From the NCBI GenBank assembly GCA_030428385.1, contig JAUIDY010000020.1, positions 1-63,631 of the forward strand: a stretch of 63,631 bases of DNA. The letters are read 5' to 3'. A program made the translations under genes and the position numbers. Shown piece after piece: positions 19,742 through 29,187 of the stretch. The notes under the pieces are model-generated. The model did not search any database, was not told the origin of the DNA, and saw nothing but the letters and a program-made list of their open reading frames with translations. Numbering within the stretch: position 1 is the first letter of the stretch; every line of letters starts with the position of its first letter. The stretch comes from Rhodothermia bacterium (GTDB lineage: Bacteria > Bacteroidota > Rhodothermia > Rhodothermales > JAAAOL01).

Positions 19742-19808
19742 GAAACGTGAAACGTGAGGGTGCCAAGCACCATCGCATTGAGAGAAGTTCACGTTTCACG
19801 TCTTCACG
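19742..19808. repeat. Intact ACGTGAA-heptad palindromic element, copy 2
   Basis: It begins GAAACGTGAAACGTGAGGGT, continues GCCAAGCACC and ends AAGTTCACGTTTCACG plus a further TTCACG heptad. It lies four bases after the adaptor stop codon and ends 26 bp before the pump start, so it is inside the operon. Confidence 0.8.
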
Positions 19809-19834
19809 AATCATTCCCCAAACCCAAAAACGTC

Positions 19835-22800
19835 ATGAGCCTTTACTCCCTGAGTATTCGTCGGCCCGTCCTGGCCGTGGTGATGTCGATTGTGATTGTG
19901 CTGTTCGGGGTGATCTCGTTCCGCTACCTCGGCGTGCGGGAGTATCCGTCGGTTGATCCGCCGGTGATTTCGGTGGCAACGAGCTACACGGGCGCCAACG
20001 CCGACGTGATCGAAAGCCAGATCACCGAGCCGATTGAGGAAGCGGTGAACGGCGTGGAAGGCGTGCGGACGCTGACCTCGGTGAGCCGCGAAGGGCGCAG
20101 CACCGTGACGGTGGAGTTTGGGCTGGACACCGACCTCGAACGTGCCGCCAACGACGTGCGCGACCGCGTGAGCCGGGCGATGCGCAACCTGCCACCCGAC
20201 GCCGAGCCACCCATTGTCTCGAAGGCCGACGCCGACTCGCAGCCCATCGTGTTCCTCAATGTGAAGAGCGACGAACGCAACCTGCTCGAACTGTCGGAGA
20301 TTGCCGACGAGATGTTTAAGGAGCGGCTGCAAACCATCGACGGGGTGGCGTCGGTGGATATCTGGGGCGAAAAGACGTACGCCATGCGCCTGTGGCTCGA
20401 CCCGGCGAAGCTGGCCGCGTATCGCCTCTCGCCGCTCGATGTGCGCAACGCGCTGCAACGTGAGAACGTGGAACTGCCGTCGGGCCGCATCGAGGGGCAG
20501 GACGTGGAACTGACGGTGCGCACGCTCAGCCGCATGGAAACCGCCCAGGAGTTCAACGACCTCATCATCAAGGAAGAAGACGGGCGCATCGTTCGCTTGC
20601 GCGACATCGGCTACGCCGAACTCGGCCCCGAAAACCTGCGCACGGTACTCAAACGCGACGGCATCCCGATGGTGGGGGTCGTGCTGCGCCCGCAGCCGGG
20701 GGCCAACTACATCGCCATCACCGACGCCTTCTACGAACGCCTCGAACAGATCAAGGTAGACCTGCCGAGTGATATTCAACTGGGCATCGGCTTCGACATC
20801 ACCGACTACATCCGCGAGTCCGTAACCGAGGTGCAGCAGACCATTTTCCTCGCTATCATCCTCGTGGTGATGGTCATCTTCCTGTTTCTGCGCGACTGGC
20901 GCACAACGATTATTCCCGTGGTGGTGATTCCGGTGGCGCTGGTGGGGGCGTTTTTTATCATGTTCCTCGCCAACTTCTCCATCAACGTGCTGACGCTGCT
21001 CGGCATCGTGCTCGCCATCGGGCTGGTGGTGGATGACGCCATCGTGGTGGTCGAGAACATTTACCACAAGATCGAGCAGGGCCTCGACCCAATTCAGGCA
21101 GGCATCGAAGGGACGCGCGAGATTTTCTTTGCCGTCATTGCTACAACACTCGCGCTGGCGGCCGTCTTCCTGCCAATCCTGTTCCTTGGTGGGCTTACCG
21201 GGCGGCTGTTCCGCGAGTTCGGCGTGACGCTCGCCGGAGCCGTCATCATCTCTTCGTTCGTTGCCCTCACGCTCACGCCGATGCTCTCGACGAAGCTACT
21301 CAAGCGACGGCCGCAGCAGCCATGGTTTTACCGAAAAACGGAGCCATTCTTCCGACGCCTGGAGGAAAGCTACCGCGAGGCGCTGGAAACATTTATGACC
21401 AAGCGCTGGGTGGCGCTGCCGGTCGTGGGGGCGTGTCTGGGATTGATTGTGGTGTTTCTCGGTGTGCTGCCGCAGGAACTCGCGCCGAAAGAAGACCGGG
21501 GCAGCATCCGCATCTCGGCCTCCGGGCCTGAGGGGGCGACGTTCGAATACATGGACACGTACATGGACGATCTCATTGCGACGGTGCAGAACGAAGTGCC
21601 TGAATTAAGCGCGATGATTTCGGTCACGTCGCCGGGATTTGGGGCGTCGTCGTCGGTGAACTCAGGCTTCTCGTTCCTCATCCTCCCCGAAGCCGCGGCC
21701 CGCGACCGCACGCAGACGCAGATTGCCAACGCCATTCAGGCACAGGCCAGCCAAATGACGGGCGCACGCACGTTTGTGTCGGAGCCTGCCACCATCGGAA
21801 ACCGGCGCGGCGGCCTGCCGGTGCAGTTTGTGCTGCAAGCGCCGAACTTCGAGAAGCTGACGGAATTCCTGCCGCTGTTTATGGAGCGGGCGCAGCAAGA
21901 CCCCACGTTCACGTTTGTGGATGTAAACCTCAAGTTTAACAAGCCCGAACTGCGCGTGGAGATCGACCGCAACCGTACGCGGGCAGCCGGGATTGATGCG
22001 CTCGACATCGCGCAGACGCTGCAACTGGGGCTCTCGGCGCAGCGCATTGGCTATTTCATCCGCGACGGCAAGCAGTATCAGGTGATCGGGCAGGTGGAGC
22101 GCCATAACCGCAACGAGACGCTGGACCTGCGCTCGCTCTACGTCCGCAACCGCGACGGGCAGCCCGTGCAACTCGATAACCTCGTCACCATCGTCGAAGA
22201 AAGCAGCCCGCCGCAGCGTTTCCGCTACGACCGGTTTGTGGCCGCCACGGTGTCGGCAGGCTTGGCCCCGGGCAAAACCATCGGCGATGGCATCGAGGCG
22301 ATGAATGGCGTGGCTGCCGAAGTGCTGGACGAGACGTTCGCCACGGCGCTGGCAGGGCCGTCGCGCGACTTTGTGGAAAGCGCGGGGAGCCTGGCGTTTG
22401 TGTTTGTGCTGGCGCTGCTGCTTGTCTACCTCATTCTTGCCGCCCAGTTCGAGAGCTTCCGCGATCCGCTGATTATTATGCTGACGGTGCCGCTCGCGAT
22501 GGCGGGCGCGTTGCTGTCGCTGTGGTACTTTGGGCACACGCTCAACATCTTTAGCCAGATCGGCATGATCATGCTCATCGGGCTGGTGACCAAAAACGGC
22601 ATCCTCATCGTCGAGTTTGCCAACCAGCGCAAGGAAGCGGGCCGCCCGGTGATGGATGCCATCAAGGAAGGCGCGGCGCGGCGTTTCCGCCCCGTGCTGA
22701 TGACCACGATTTCGACGATTCTCGGCATCCTACCGATTGCGCTTGCGCTCGGGGCCGGGGCCGAAAGCCGCATCCCGATGGGCGTCGCCGTGATCGGCGG

Positions 22801-22921
22801 CCTCGTCATCGGCACCGTGCTGACCCTGTTCATTATCCCCGCCATGTATGGCTACATTACCAGTGACCACGTGCCGCTGGCGCTGGAGGAAACGCCGGAG
22901 CCGGTTGAAGTGACGGCGTGA
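19835..22921 (+). CDS. RND-family multidrug efflux pump (HAE1 type)
   Basis: This 1028-residue inner-membrane proton-driven pump resembles AcrB/MexB. It starts MSLYSLSIRRPVLAVVMSIV, the usual first transmembrane helix. The TM4 proton-relay Asp pair is in GLVVDDAIVVVENI. Two large periplasmic porter loops separate TM1-2 and TM7-8, and the C-terminal TM helices (FSQIGMIMLIGLVTKNGILI) are complete. Length fits the family. It works with the adaptor upstream and TolC downstream; the inducing substrate is unknown. Confidence 0.96.
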   Translation: MSLYSLSIRRPVLAVVMSIVIVLFGVISFRYLGVREYPSVDPPVISVATSYTGANADVIESQITEPIEEAVNGVEGVRTLTSVSREGRSTVTVEFGLDTDLERAANDVRDRVSRAMRNLPPDAEPPIVSKADADSQPIVFLNVKSDERNLLELSEIADEMFKERLQTIDGVASVDIWGEKTYAMRLWLDPAKLAAYRLSPLDVRNALQRENVELPSGRIEGQDVELTVRTLSRMETAQEFNDLIIKEEDGRIVRLRDIGYAELGPENLRTVLKRDGIPMVGVVLRPQPGANYIAITDAFYERLEQIKVDLPSDIQLGIGFDITDYIRESVTEVQQTIFLAIILVVMVIFLFLRDWRTTIIPVVVIPVALVGAFFIMFLANFSINVLTLLGIVLAIGLVVDDAIVVVENIYHKIEQGLDPIQAGIEGTREIFFAVIATTLALAAVFLPILFLGGLTGRLFREFGVTLAGAVIISSFVALTLTPMLSTKLLKRRPQQPWFYRKTEPFFRRLEESYREALETFMTKRWVALPVVGACLGLIVVFLGVLPQELAPKEDRGSIRISASGPEGATFEYMDTYMDDLIATVQNEVPELSAMISVTSPGFGASSSVNSGFSFLILPEAAARDRTQTQIANAIQAQASQMTGARTFVSEPATIGNRRGGLPVQFVLQAPNFEKLTEFLPLFMERAQQDPTFTFVDVNLKFNKPELRVEIDRNRTRAAGIDALDIAQTLQLGLSAQRIGYFIRDGKQYQVIGQVERHNRNETLDLRSLYVRNRDGQPVQLDNLVTIVEESSPPQRFRYDRFVAATVSAGLAPGKTIGDGIEAMNGVAAEVLDETFATALAGPSRDFVESAGSLAFVFVLALLLVYLILAAQFESFRDPLIIMLTVPLAMAGALLSLWYFGHTLNIFSQIGMIMLIGLVTKNGILIVEFANQRKEAGRPVMDAIKEGAARRFRPVLMTTISTILGILPIALALGAGAESRIPMGVAVIGGLVIGTVLTLFIIPAMYGYITSDHVPLALEETPEPVEVTA

Positions 22922-22924
22922 GTG

Positions 22925-23218
22925 AAGTGAAACGTGAAGACGTAAAACGTGAACTTGATTCCGAGCGAAGGTGCTTTTTCGCGTATCATCCTGAGCGAAG
23001 GCCCGCCGGGCCGCAGTCGAAGGATCTCCCACTTATAGATCCAGCTAATCGATAACGGGAGAGATCCTTTGACTCACTTTGTTCGCTCAGGATGACACGA
23101 AATGATGGTGGTGGCATGGGAGCAACCACAGGAAAACCAAACTATTACCGAATGCCTGTTTCAAAATGTACATCCCGTAGGACTGGCACCCTCACGTTTC
23201 GCGTTTTACGTTTCACGA
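22925..23218. repeat. Heptad element interrupted by a TGTCA-ended element, copy 3
   Basis: The left part GTGAAACGTGAAGACGTAAA ACGTGAACTT...AAGGTGC ends near 22973, and the right part TGGCACCCTCACG...TTTTACGTTTCACG resumes at 23184. The intact copies read GGTGCTTGGCACC here without a gap. The intervening 210 bp include the complete palindrome at 22986-23097. The tolC start codon lies within the inserted stretch. Confidence 0.7.
22986..23097. repeat. TCATCCTGAGCGAA...TTCGCTCAGGATGACA palindrome
   Basis: Inverted ends TCATCCTGAGCGAA and TTCGCTCAGGATGA flank a second inverted pair AAGGATCTCCC / GGGAGAGATCCTT. It is nested in the heptad element described at 22925-23218, showing the order of insertion. 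Confidence 0.78.
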
Positions 23219-24510
23219 CCCTCGCCTTTCTGCTCGCCACGTTGCCCATCGCCGCCCAAGCCCAGGATGTGCTCACCCTCGAAGAGGCCACCGCACGGGC
23301 GTTGGAGGCGAACTACACGGTGCAGACGGCCCGGAACGCAGCGGCGATTGCCACGAATGATGCCACCCTCGGCAACGCCGGTTTTTTACCCACGCTGAGC
23401 TTGAGCGCGGGGTACAACGGCACGGTGAGTAACACCCGCCAGCAGTTTGTGAGCACCGAGGAGCAAGAGCGCACGGGCGCGGTCACGACGCGGCAAAACG
23501 CGGGTGCCACGCTGCGATGGACTGCCCTCGACGGCTGGATGGGGCGCGTGGCGACCTACGACCGCCTAAAAGCCCTCCGCGCCGCGCAAAACGCGCAGAC
23601 CACGGGCACCGTCGATTTACTGCTCGCCGACGTGATCATTGCCTATTACGACCTCGTGCGTCAGCAGCAGCAGCAGGCCGTGTTAGAGGAAGCCGTTGCG
23701 ATCTCAGAGGAGCGTGTGCGCATCGCCGAGGCGCGGCTGGACCTGGGCTCGGCGTCGGAGTTGGAAGTGCGGCAGGCCCGCGTGGACCTCAACAGCGACC
23801 GGGCGGCGGTGCTGCGGCAACAAACCACCCTTGCCGAAGCCAAAGCCGGGTTTAACCAACTGCTCGTGCGTCCCGTGGAGTCGGCGTTTACCGTGGATTC
23901 GACGTTAACCGTGGATGTGGGGCTTGAACGGGACGTGTTGCAAGCCGCCGCGATGGCGAACAACCCCACGTTGCAACAGGCCGAGTTTGCCCGCACTGCT
24001 GTGGCGATGGAACGCCGCGCCATCGCTGCCGAGCGGTTTCCGCAACTGGATCTGTCGATGGGCTATGGCTATTCGAATGTGGATGCGGGCAGTGGCTTTC
24101 TCGTATCCAACCAGTCGTACGATTTCACCTACGGCGCGTCGCTCACGCATGATTTGTTCGATGGTTTTGATCGCCGTCGGCGGGCGCAGAACGCCCAGAT
24201 CCGCGAAGAAAGCGCCACGCTCACCATCGCCGACGTGCGGACGCGGCTGGAGGCCGACCTCAACGCGCTGTTTGCCAGCTACCAGAACAGCCTGCAACTC
24301 ATCGCCCTCGAAGAAGAAAACCTCGAAGCAACGAGCCTCAACGTAGAAGTGGCGCTGGAGCGGTTTCGGCTCGGCACCATCACCTCCGTGGAATTGCGCG
24401 AGGTGCAAGAGCAACTCATCCAGGCCGAAAGCCGCCTGCTCCTCGCCCAGTTCGAAGCCAAACGCGACGAGACCGAACTGCGACGGTTGAGTGGAGCGGT
24501 TTGGGAATGA
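23152..24510 (+). CDS. TolC-family outer-membrane efflux channel
   Basis: This protein of about 452 residues completes the tripartite pump. The typical TolC duplicated coiled-coil/OEP halves are visible (LTLEEATARALEANYTVQTA, SELEVRQARVDLNSDRA, then TSVELREVQEQLIQAESRLL). The signal peptide ends FLLATLPIAAQAQ. There is no start codon between 23152 and the hydrophobic core, and codons for TLTFRVLRFTTL come from the right arm of a heptad repeat, so part of the signal peptide is repeat-derived. An in-frame ACG-free start further upstream is also conceivable. Confidence 0.92.
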   Translation: MPVSKCTSRRTGTLTFRVLRFTTLAFLLATLPIAAQAQDVLTLEEATARALEANYTVQTARNAAAIATNDATLGNAGFLPTLSLSAGYNGTVSNTRQQFVSTEEQERTGAVTTRQNAGATLRWTALDGWMGRVATYDRLKALRAAQNAQTTGTVDLLLADVIIAYYDLVRQQQQQAVLEEAVAISEERVRIAEARLDLGSASELEVRQARVDLNSDRAAVLRQQTTLAEAKAGFNQLLVRPVESAFTVDSTLTVDVGLERDVLQAAAMANNPTLQQAEFARTAVAMERRAIAAERFPQLDLSMGYGYSNVDAGSGFLVSNQSYDFTYGASLTHDLFDGFDRRRRAQNAQIREESATLTIADVRTRLEADLNALFASYQNSLQLIALEEENLEATSLNVEVALERFRLGTITSVELREVQEQLIQAESRLLLAQFEAKRDETELRRLSGAVWE

Positions 24511-24650
24511 CACGTAAACGTGAAGCGTGAGGGTGCTGACTCCTCCGCTACATATTGTCGTTATGGCAGTGCTTCCCGGCACGCTGTCTTGTTGTTTTTG
24601 CAGGCTCCGTCGGTTGATGTGAAGTTCACGTTTTACGTTTCACGTTGCAA
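24511..24650. repeat. Heptad element interrupted at its core, copy 4
   Basis: The left arm ACGTAAACGTGAAGCGTGAGGGTGC and right arm GAAGTTCACGTTTTACGTTTCACG match the intact element, but about 80 bp of unrelated sequence replaces the centre after GGTGC. It lies directly behind the tolC stop codon. Confidence 0.7.
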
Positions 24651-24690
24651 AAATATATTTCTTACTTTTTCTGTAACAAATACGGGCGGT

Positions 24691-24704
24691 GTCCGAATAC
24701 GGAC
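24691..24704. promoter_or_regulatory. Possible PadR operator dyad
   Basis: A perfect inverted repeat GTCCG-AATA-CGGAC lies 28 bp before the PadR start codon, where an autoregulatory operator would be expected. It does not match the ATGT-N-ACAT PadR boxes known from phenolic-acid regulators, so the assignment rests on symmetry and position only. Confidence 0.3.
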
Positions 24705-24732
24705 CCCATCGTTTTAATCCACCGCTCGCCTT

Positions 24733-25059
24733 ATGGACCTGCTCACCCGCTCTGAAGAACTGCTGTTGCTGGCTGTGTGGCACCTGCAAGAGGATGCCTA
24801 CGGCGCAAGTGTTCGCGACTACGTTTCGGAGAAAACCGGAGAGGACTGGTCGATTGGCAGCGTCTATGGGCCGTTGGACCGGCTCGCACGGCGCGGCTAT
24901 CTTCGCACGTTTACCGGAGCCCCCACCGCCGAGCGGGGCGGACGCAGCAAGCGGTGTTTTAAGCTCACCTCCAAGGCTGTCGCGGCCCTCAACCACGCGA
25001 AGCAGGTCCACGACGTGATGTGGACCGGGCTGCCGAGCTTGAACCTGGGCACGCGATGA
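24733..25059 (+). CDS. PadR-family transcriptional regulator
   Basis: This 108-residue winged-helix protein reads LLTRSEELLLLAVWHLQED, AYGASVRDYVSEKTG, WSIGSVYGPLDRLARRGYL and GGRSKRCFKLTSKAVAAL, the standard PadR helix-turn-helix and wing. Its stop codon overlaps the start of the following permease gene (ATGA), so the two are translationally coupled. PadR genes in front of MacB/FtsX-type permeases are a recurrent arrangement, and control of that permease is inferred. Confidence 0.92.
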   Translation: MDLLTRSEELLLLAVWHLQEDAYGASVRDYVSEKTGEDWSIGSVYGPLDRLARRGYLRTFTGAPTAERGGRSKRCFKLTSKAVAALNHAKQVHDVMWTGLPSLNLGTR

Positions 25060-27683
25060 GGACCACTTTCCCGAAACCGCCCGCCGTGCCCACTTGGCTG
25101 TTGCGCTTCGTCCTCCACGACGTAGATACAGACACCGTCCTGGGCGACCTCGAAGAGACGTATGTTCACCTATGCGGAAGCTACAGCGTGCGCGAGGCGC
25201 GGCGCTGGTACTGGAGCCAGGTGCTGCGGTCGGTGCCGGCCTTTTTTATCCGTTCGTTCTACTGGATGACCCTGATGATTCGCCACTACGCCAAAATTTC
25301 CCTGCGCACGATGCGCAAGCAGGCCGGGTACACCGCCGTCAACGTGTTTGGCCTCGCCGTGGCTATTGCTATCTGCTTGCTCATCTTCCTCTTCATCCGC
25401 GACGAGTTTACGTTCGACCGTTTTCATACCGAGCGGGACCGCATCTTTCAGGTGGAACGGGCCTATTATCATCCCGATGGCAGTCTGCGGGCGCAGTCGG
25501 TCAATGGGCCGGGCGTGTTGCGGGCAGCCATGCTGGAAGAACTACCCGATGTGGCCCATGCCGTTCGGGTGACCTATGGCGAGCAGGACTACTTCGTGCG
25601 GGTAGGCGAAACGGCGACGGAAGAACGCATCTTGTTCACCGATGCCGATGCATTCGAGGTGTTCACGTTTCCGTTTAAGCAAGGAAACCCCGCCACGGCG
25701 CTTCAGCAACCAGATGGCATTGTGCTGACTGAAGCGTTGGCGAAAAAACACTTCGGCGACGAGGACCCGTTCGGACAGACGGTGCAATTACACCTTGGCG
25801 GGGCGTATCAAGACTTCACGGTAACCGGGGTGATGTATGATATACCATCTAACTCTACCCTTCAGTTTGCTGCAGCGGTAGAGGTGAACCGGGCCATCGA
25901 GGTAGGGCCGATCTTGCGCGAGATTTGGGATTCATGGTCGCTTTCCTACTTTCGCACGTTTGTGCTGCTCGACGAGAATGCCCAGGAAGCCACCGCCGAA
26001 GCCAAACTTCCTGCGTTTACCGAAAAATACCGGGGCAACGAACTCACGACGCTGCGCGAACGGTACGACTGGGGTTCGGATGGTCTGCCGATGAGCTACG
26101 TCTACGAACCATTAACAGCGCTCCATTTTTCCAACTACAGCACGCCCACTTATTCCTACATCCTTGGCGGCATCGCGTTGGCGATCTTGCTGATTGCGTG
26201 TATCAACTTCATGACGCTTGCGATTGGTCGCTCTGCCAGCCGGGGACGTGAGATCGGGGTGCGCAAGGTGGTGGGGGCGCAACGGCGGCAGCTGATGGGG
26301 CAGTTCTGGGGAGAAGCCATGTTGATGAGTGCCGTCGCCTTGATTTTGGGGATGACGCTGGCCTATCTGCTGCTTCCTGCCTTTAACGGCCTTGCGGACA
26401 AAAACCTCAGCTTTGCGGCGGGGAATCCGTGGGGGCTGGTGTTGGTGCTGGCGGGACTGATGTTTGGTACCGGCTTGATCGCGGGCAGTTATCCGGCGGT
26501 CGTGCTCTCGGCGTTCCGTCCCGTCGAGACGTTAAAAAACAAGCTGCGCCTCAGCGGCTCTAACATGTTTACCAAGACCCTGATTGTCGTGCAGTTTGCG
26601 CTAACGGTGTTTCTGGTGGCGAGCACGCTGGTGATGGTGCAACAACTCAATTTTATCCGCACCACGGATCTCGGGTTTAACACCGACCAGGTGGTGGTGC
26701 TTCCCACGCAAGGGCAAGACGGGCTTGAAATCGCCCAGCGCGTGCGGCAACAATTACAAACCGATCCCCGGATTGTGGATGTCGTGGCCACAGGTATTTT
26801 GCCGGGCTATCGCGGATCGACGGGGGTGGGGTTCGAGCATGAAGGAGTGAGTTATAACATCAACCTGTTCAGCGTAGAGACCAATTACCTGGACTTTTTT
26901 GACCTTGAATTGGCCGCCGGGCGCAACTTCGACCCCAACCTCACGACGGACACGTCGAATGTCATTCTGGTCAATGAAACGTTGCTTGAAACGTTTGGCA
27001 TCGACGACCCGCTGGGCAAGGAGATTCCGGGCTTCGGGTTTATGGATCCGCCCCCCATCATCGCAGGGGTGGTGAAGGACTTTACCTATCAGGCGCTGTA
27101 TCAGGAGCAGCAGCCGATGCTGATGACCCTCGAATCGTTTTGGGGCTTCGAGTACGTTTTCGTCCGCATCGCGCCCACCGACATTCCGGGTAGCATGGCT
27201 GCCATCGAAGCGGCCTGGGGCGATGCCGCGCCCACCGTGCCGTGGAAATATTCGTTCCTCGACGACGAGATGCAGCGCGTGTATGAAGCGGACCAGCGCT
27301 GGGCGCGCATTGTGCGCTACGCGGCTTTCATTGCCATCGTGATTGCCTGCCTCGGGTTGCTGGGATTGGCGGCCCTTACGGTGGCGGCACGGACCAAAGA
27401 GATCGGCATCCGCAAGGTGTTGGGCGCGTCGGCGTCGCGGGTGGTGGTGCTTATTTCCAAAGACTTCCTGTGGCTCGTTGGCATCGGCGTCGTGATCGCG
27501 ACGCCCGTCGCCTATTACGTGATGGCGGGATGGCTGGAGAACTTCGAATTTCGCATCATGCTGGGGCCGTGGCTGTTCGTGGGGGCGGGCCTCCTTGCCA
27601 TCGCCGTGGCGTTCGTCACTGTCAGCTACCAGTCGCTCAAAGCCGCCCACGCCGACCCGGTGAAAAGCCTTCGTTACGAATGA
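25056..27683 (+). CDS. Orphan MacB/FtsX-type ABC permease with N-terminal prefix domain
   Basis: This 875-residue protein has two FtsX permease units. The N-terminal ~65 residues (PTWLLRFVLHDVDTDTVLGD, LEETYVHLCG) form the short prefix seen in PadR-linked permeases. It is followed by ISLRTMRKQAGYTAVNVFGL (TM1), a MacB-type periplasmic domain, three TM helices with GREIGVRKVVGAQRRQL, a second periplasmic domain and a final TM trio with KEIGIRKVLGASASRVV. No ATPase gene is nearby, so the partner ATPase is encoded elsewhere or the protein works differently. Substrate is unknown; lipid, peptide or macrolide export and mechanotransmission are options. Confidence 0.9.
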   Translation: MRTTFPKPPAVPTWLLRFVLHDVDTDTVLGDLEETYVHLCGSYSVREARRWYWSQVLRSVPAFFIRSFYWMTLMIRHYAKISLRTMRKQAGYTAVNVFGLAVAIAICLLIFLFIRDEFTFDRFHTERDRIFQVERAYYHPDGSLRAQSVNGPGVLRAAMLEELPDVAHAVRVTYGEQDYFVRVGETATEERILFTDADAFEVFTFPFKQGNPATALQQPDGIVLTEALAKKHFGDEDPFGQTVQLHLGGAYQDFTVTGVMYDIPSNSTLQFAAAVEVNRAIEVGPILREIWDSWSLSYFRTFVLLDENAQEATAEAKLPAFTEKYRGNELTTLRERYDWGSDGLPMSYVYEPLTALHFSNYSTPTYSYILGGIALAILLIACINFMTLAIGRSASRGREIGVRKVVGAQRRQLMGQFWGEAMLMSAVALILGMTLAYLLLPAFNGLADKNLSFAAGNPWGLVLVLAGLMFGTGLIAGSYPAVVLSAFRPVETLKNKLRLSGSNMFTKTLIVVQFALTVFLVASTLVMVQQLNFIRTTDLGFNTDQVVVLPTQGQDGLEIAQRVRQQLQTDPRIVDVVATGILPGYRGSTGVGFEHEGVSYNINLFSVETNYLDFFDLELAAGRNFDPNLTTDTSNVILVNETLLETFGIDDPLGKEIPGFGFMDPPPIIAGVVKDFTYQALYQEQQPMLMTLESFWGFEYVFVRIAPTDIPGSMAAIEAAWGDAAPTVPWKYSFLDDEMQRVYEADQRWARIVRYAAFIAIVIACLGLLGLAALTVAARTKEIGIRKVLGASASRVVVLISKDFLWLVGIGVVIATPVAYYVMAGWLENFEFRIMLGPWLFVGAGLLAIAVAFVTVSYQSLKAAHADPVKSLRYE

Positions 27684-27735
27684 GCAATGAGTGATGAACA
27701 ACGAGTAATTGCTCATTACTCATCCTCAAACCGCC

Positions 27736-29187
27736 TCAAAGGTACTTCAGCAGCAGATCGATGAGCTTCTGGGTGCGTTTGCTGTAGGGGGGATAGAATT
27801 GTTGTAGGGTCGTTCGGGGGTACTTCTGCTCGATGATGGGGCGCTGATTCGTGAAAGCGAGGAAGCTGTAGTAGCCGTGGCCTTTGCCTATGCCGCTGTT
27901 ACCCACACCCCCAAAGGGAATGGCAGGATGGCCGAAGTGCACCATCACATCGTTGATACACGTGGTCCCGGCAGTGGTGTTGTTAAGGACATAGTCAATG
28001 TGGGATGGGCTGGTGCTAAAAAGGTACAGCGCCAGCGGGTGGGGGCGGCTGTTGATGCCTTCGATGACTTCATCCAGGGAGGCAAAAGGCAGAATAGGCA
28101 AGAGCGGACCGAAGATTTCCTCCTGCAGAATACGGGCGTCGTCAGGCACGTGGGTCAAAATCGTCGGGTCGATGAAGCAGTCGAAGTCATTGCCTGTGCC
28201 CCCCATTTCCACGTGGGCGCCACGCTCCACCGCATCGTCGTACAACGCCATGACGCGTTCGTAGTGGCGGGTATTGATAAGGCGGGCATAATCGGGCGAG
28301 GCCATCCGTTGGGAGACATCGGCGCCGTAAAAAGCCTTCACCTGCTGCTTCAACGCCTTCACAAACCCATCGTGGGCGTGCTCGTGGACGTAGACGTAGT
28401 CGGGCGCGACGCACGCCTGCCCGGCGTTGGTGAATTTGTAGGCGATGCGTTGGGCAGCAGCCTCCACATCAGCGGTGCTGTCAACAATGGTGGGACTTTT
28501 GCCTCCCAGTTCCAGTGTCACCGAGGCGAGGTGCTCGGCGGCTGCCTTCATCACAATTTTGCCGACAGGTGGGCTGCCGGTGAAGTAGATGTGGTTAAAC
28601 GGCAGGGCCAGCAGGGCCTGCGACACCCGGTAATCGCCTGTAAACACCGCCACCTCGTGCTCGTCGAACACCTCCGCCAGCAGTCGCTTCATGAGGCTGG
28701 ACGTCGCCATCGCGTATTCGCTGGGCTTGATCATAACCGCGCAGCCCGCCGCGACAGCGCCTACCAGCGGGTTCATCGTCAGCATAAACGGGTAGTTCCA
28801 CGGCGAAATAATCAGCCCCATGCCTTTGGGCTCTTGCTGTACCGTCGCCGACGTGCCGAGCAAGGCGACGGGAGTGCCCACCTTTTCCGGCTTCATCCAT
28901 TCCGCCAGGTGTTTAGCCGCATGATGGATCTCCTGAACCACCAGAAACAACTCGTTCAGGTCGGTTTCTTCAGGCGCTTTGCGAAAGTCGGCGGTGAGCG
29001 CCTCGCGGAGCGGATGGCGGTTATCCAGAATAACCTGCTCCAACTGTTTGAGCTTCTGGATGCGCTCGGCGGCGGTAGTGCGGCGCAGGTGGGGCAAAAA
29101 TGCCTGCTGCACGGCAAAGACGCGCTGGATCTCGTCGAGGGGAACGGCAACTCCGTTGGTGGCTGGCATTGCCTTTTTGGTTTCCAT
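27736..29187 (-). CDS. Class 3-type aldehyde dehydrogenase
   Basis: This 483-residue NAD(P)-dependent enzyme oxidises aldehydes to carboxylic acids. It shows SPWNYPF near the substrate tunnel, FTGSPPVGKIV for nucleotide binding, the catalytic Glu in TLELGGKSPTIV and the catalytic Cys in NAGQACVAPDYV. The C-terminal hydrophobic stretch (AFTNQRPII and the Lys-rich end) resembles class 3 fatty-aldehyde dehydrogenases. The open frame continues upstream to 30330, but that part opposes queE and contains a dispersed repeat, so the start is set at the ATG at 29187 (METKKAMP). Confidence 0.93.
   Translation of the reverse strand: METKKAMPATNGVAVPLDEIQRVFAVQQAFLPHLRRTTAAERIQKLKQLEQVILDNRHPLREALTADFRKAPEETDLNELFLVVQEIHHAAKHLAEWMKPEKVGTPVALLGTSATVQQEPKGMGLIISPWNYPFMLTMNPLVGAVAAGCAVMIKPSEYAMATSSLMKRLLAEVFDEHEVAVFTGDYRVSQALLALPFNHIYFTGSPPVGKIVMKAAAEHLASVTLELGGKSPTIVDSTADVEAAAQRIAYKFTNAGQACVAPDYVYVHEHAHDGFVKALKQQVKAFYGADVSQRMASPDYARLINTRHYERVMALYDDAVERGAHVEMGGTGNDFDCFIDPTILTHVPDDARILQEEIFGPLLPILPFASLDEVIEGINSRPHPLALYLFSTSPSHIDYVLNNTTAGTTCINDVMVHFGHPAIPFGGVGNSGIGKGHGYYSFLAFTNQRPIIEQKYPRTTLQQFYPPYSKRTQKLIDLLLKYL

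Noticed and set aside
19811..21067. 418-residue minus-strand frame inside the RND pump gene
   Set aside because: It is a His/Val/Asp-rich antisense shadow of a well-conserved pump gene, typical of GC-rich DNA.
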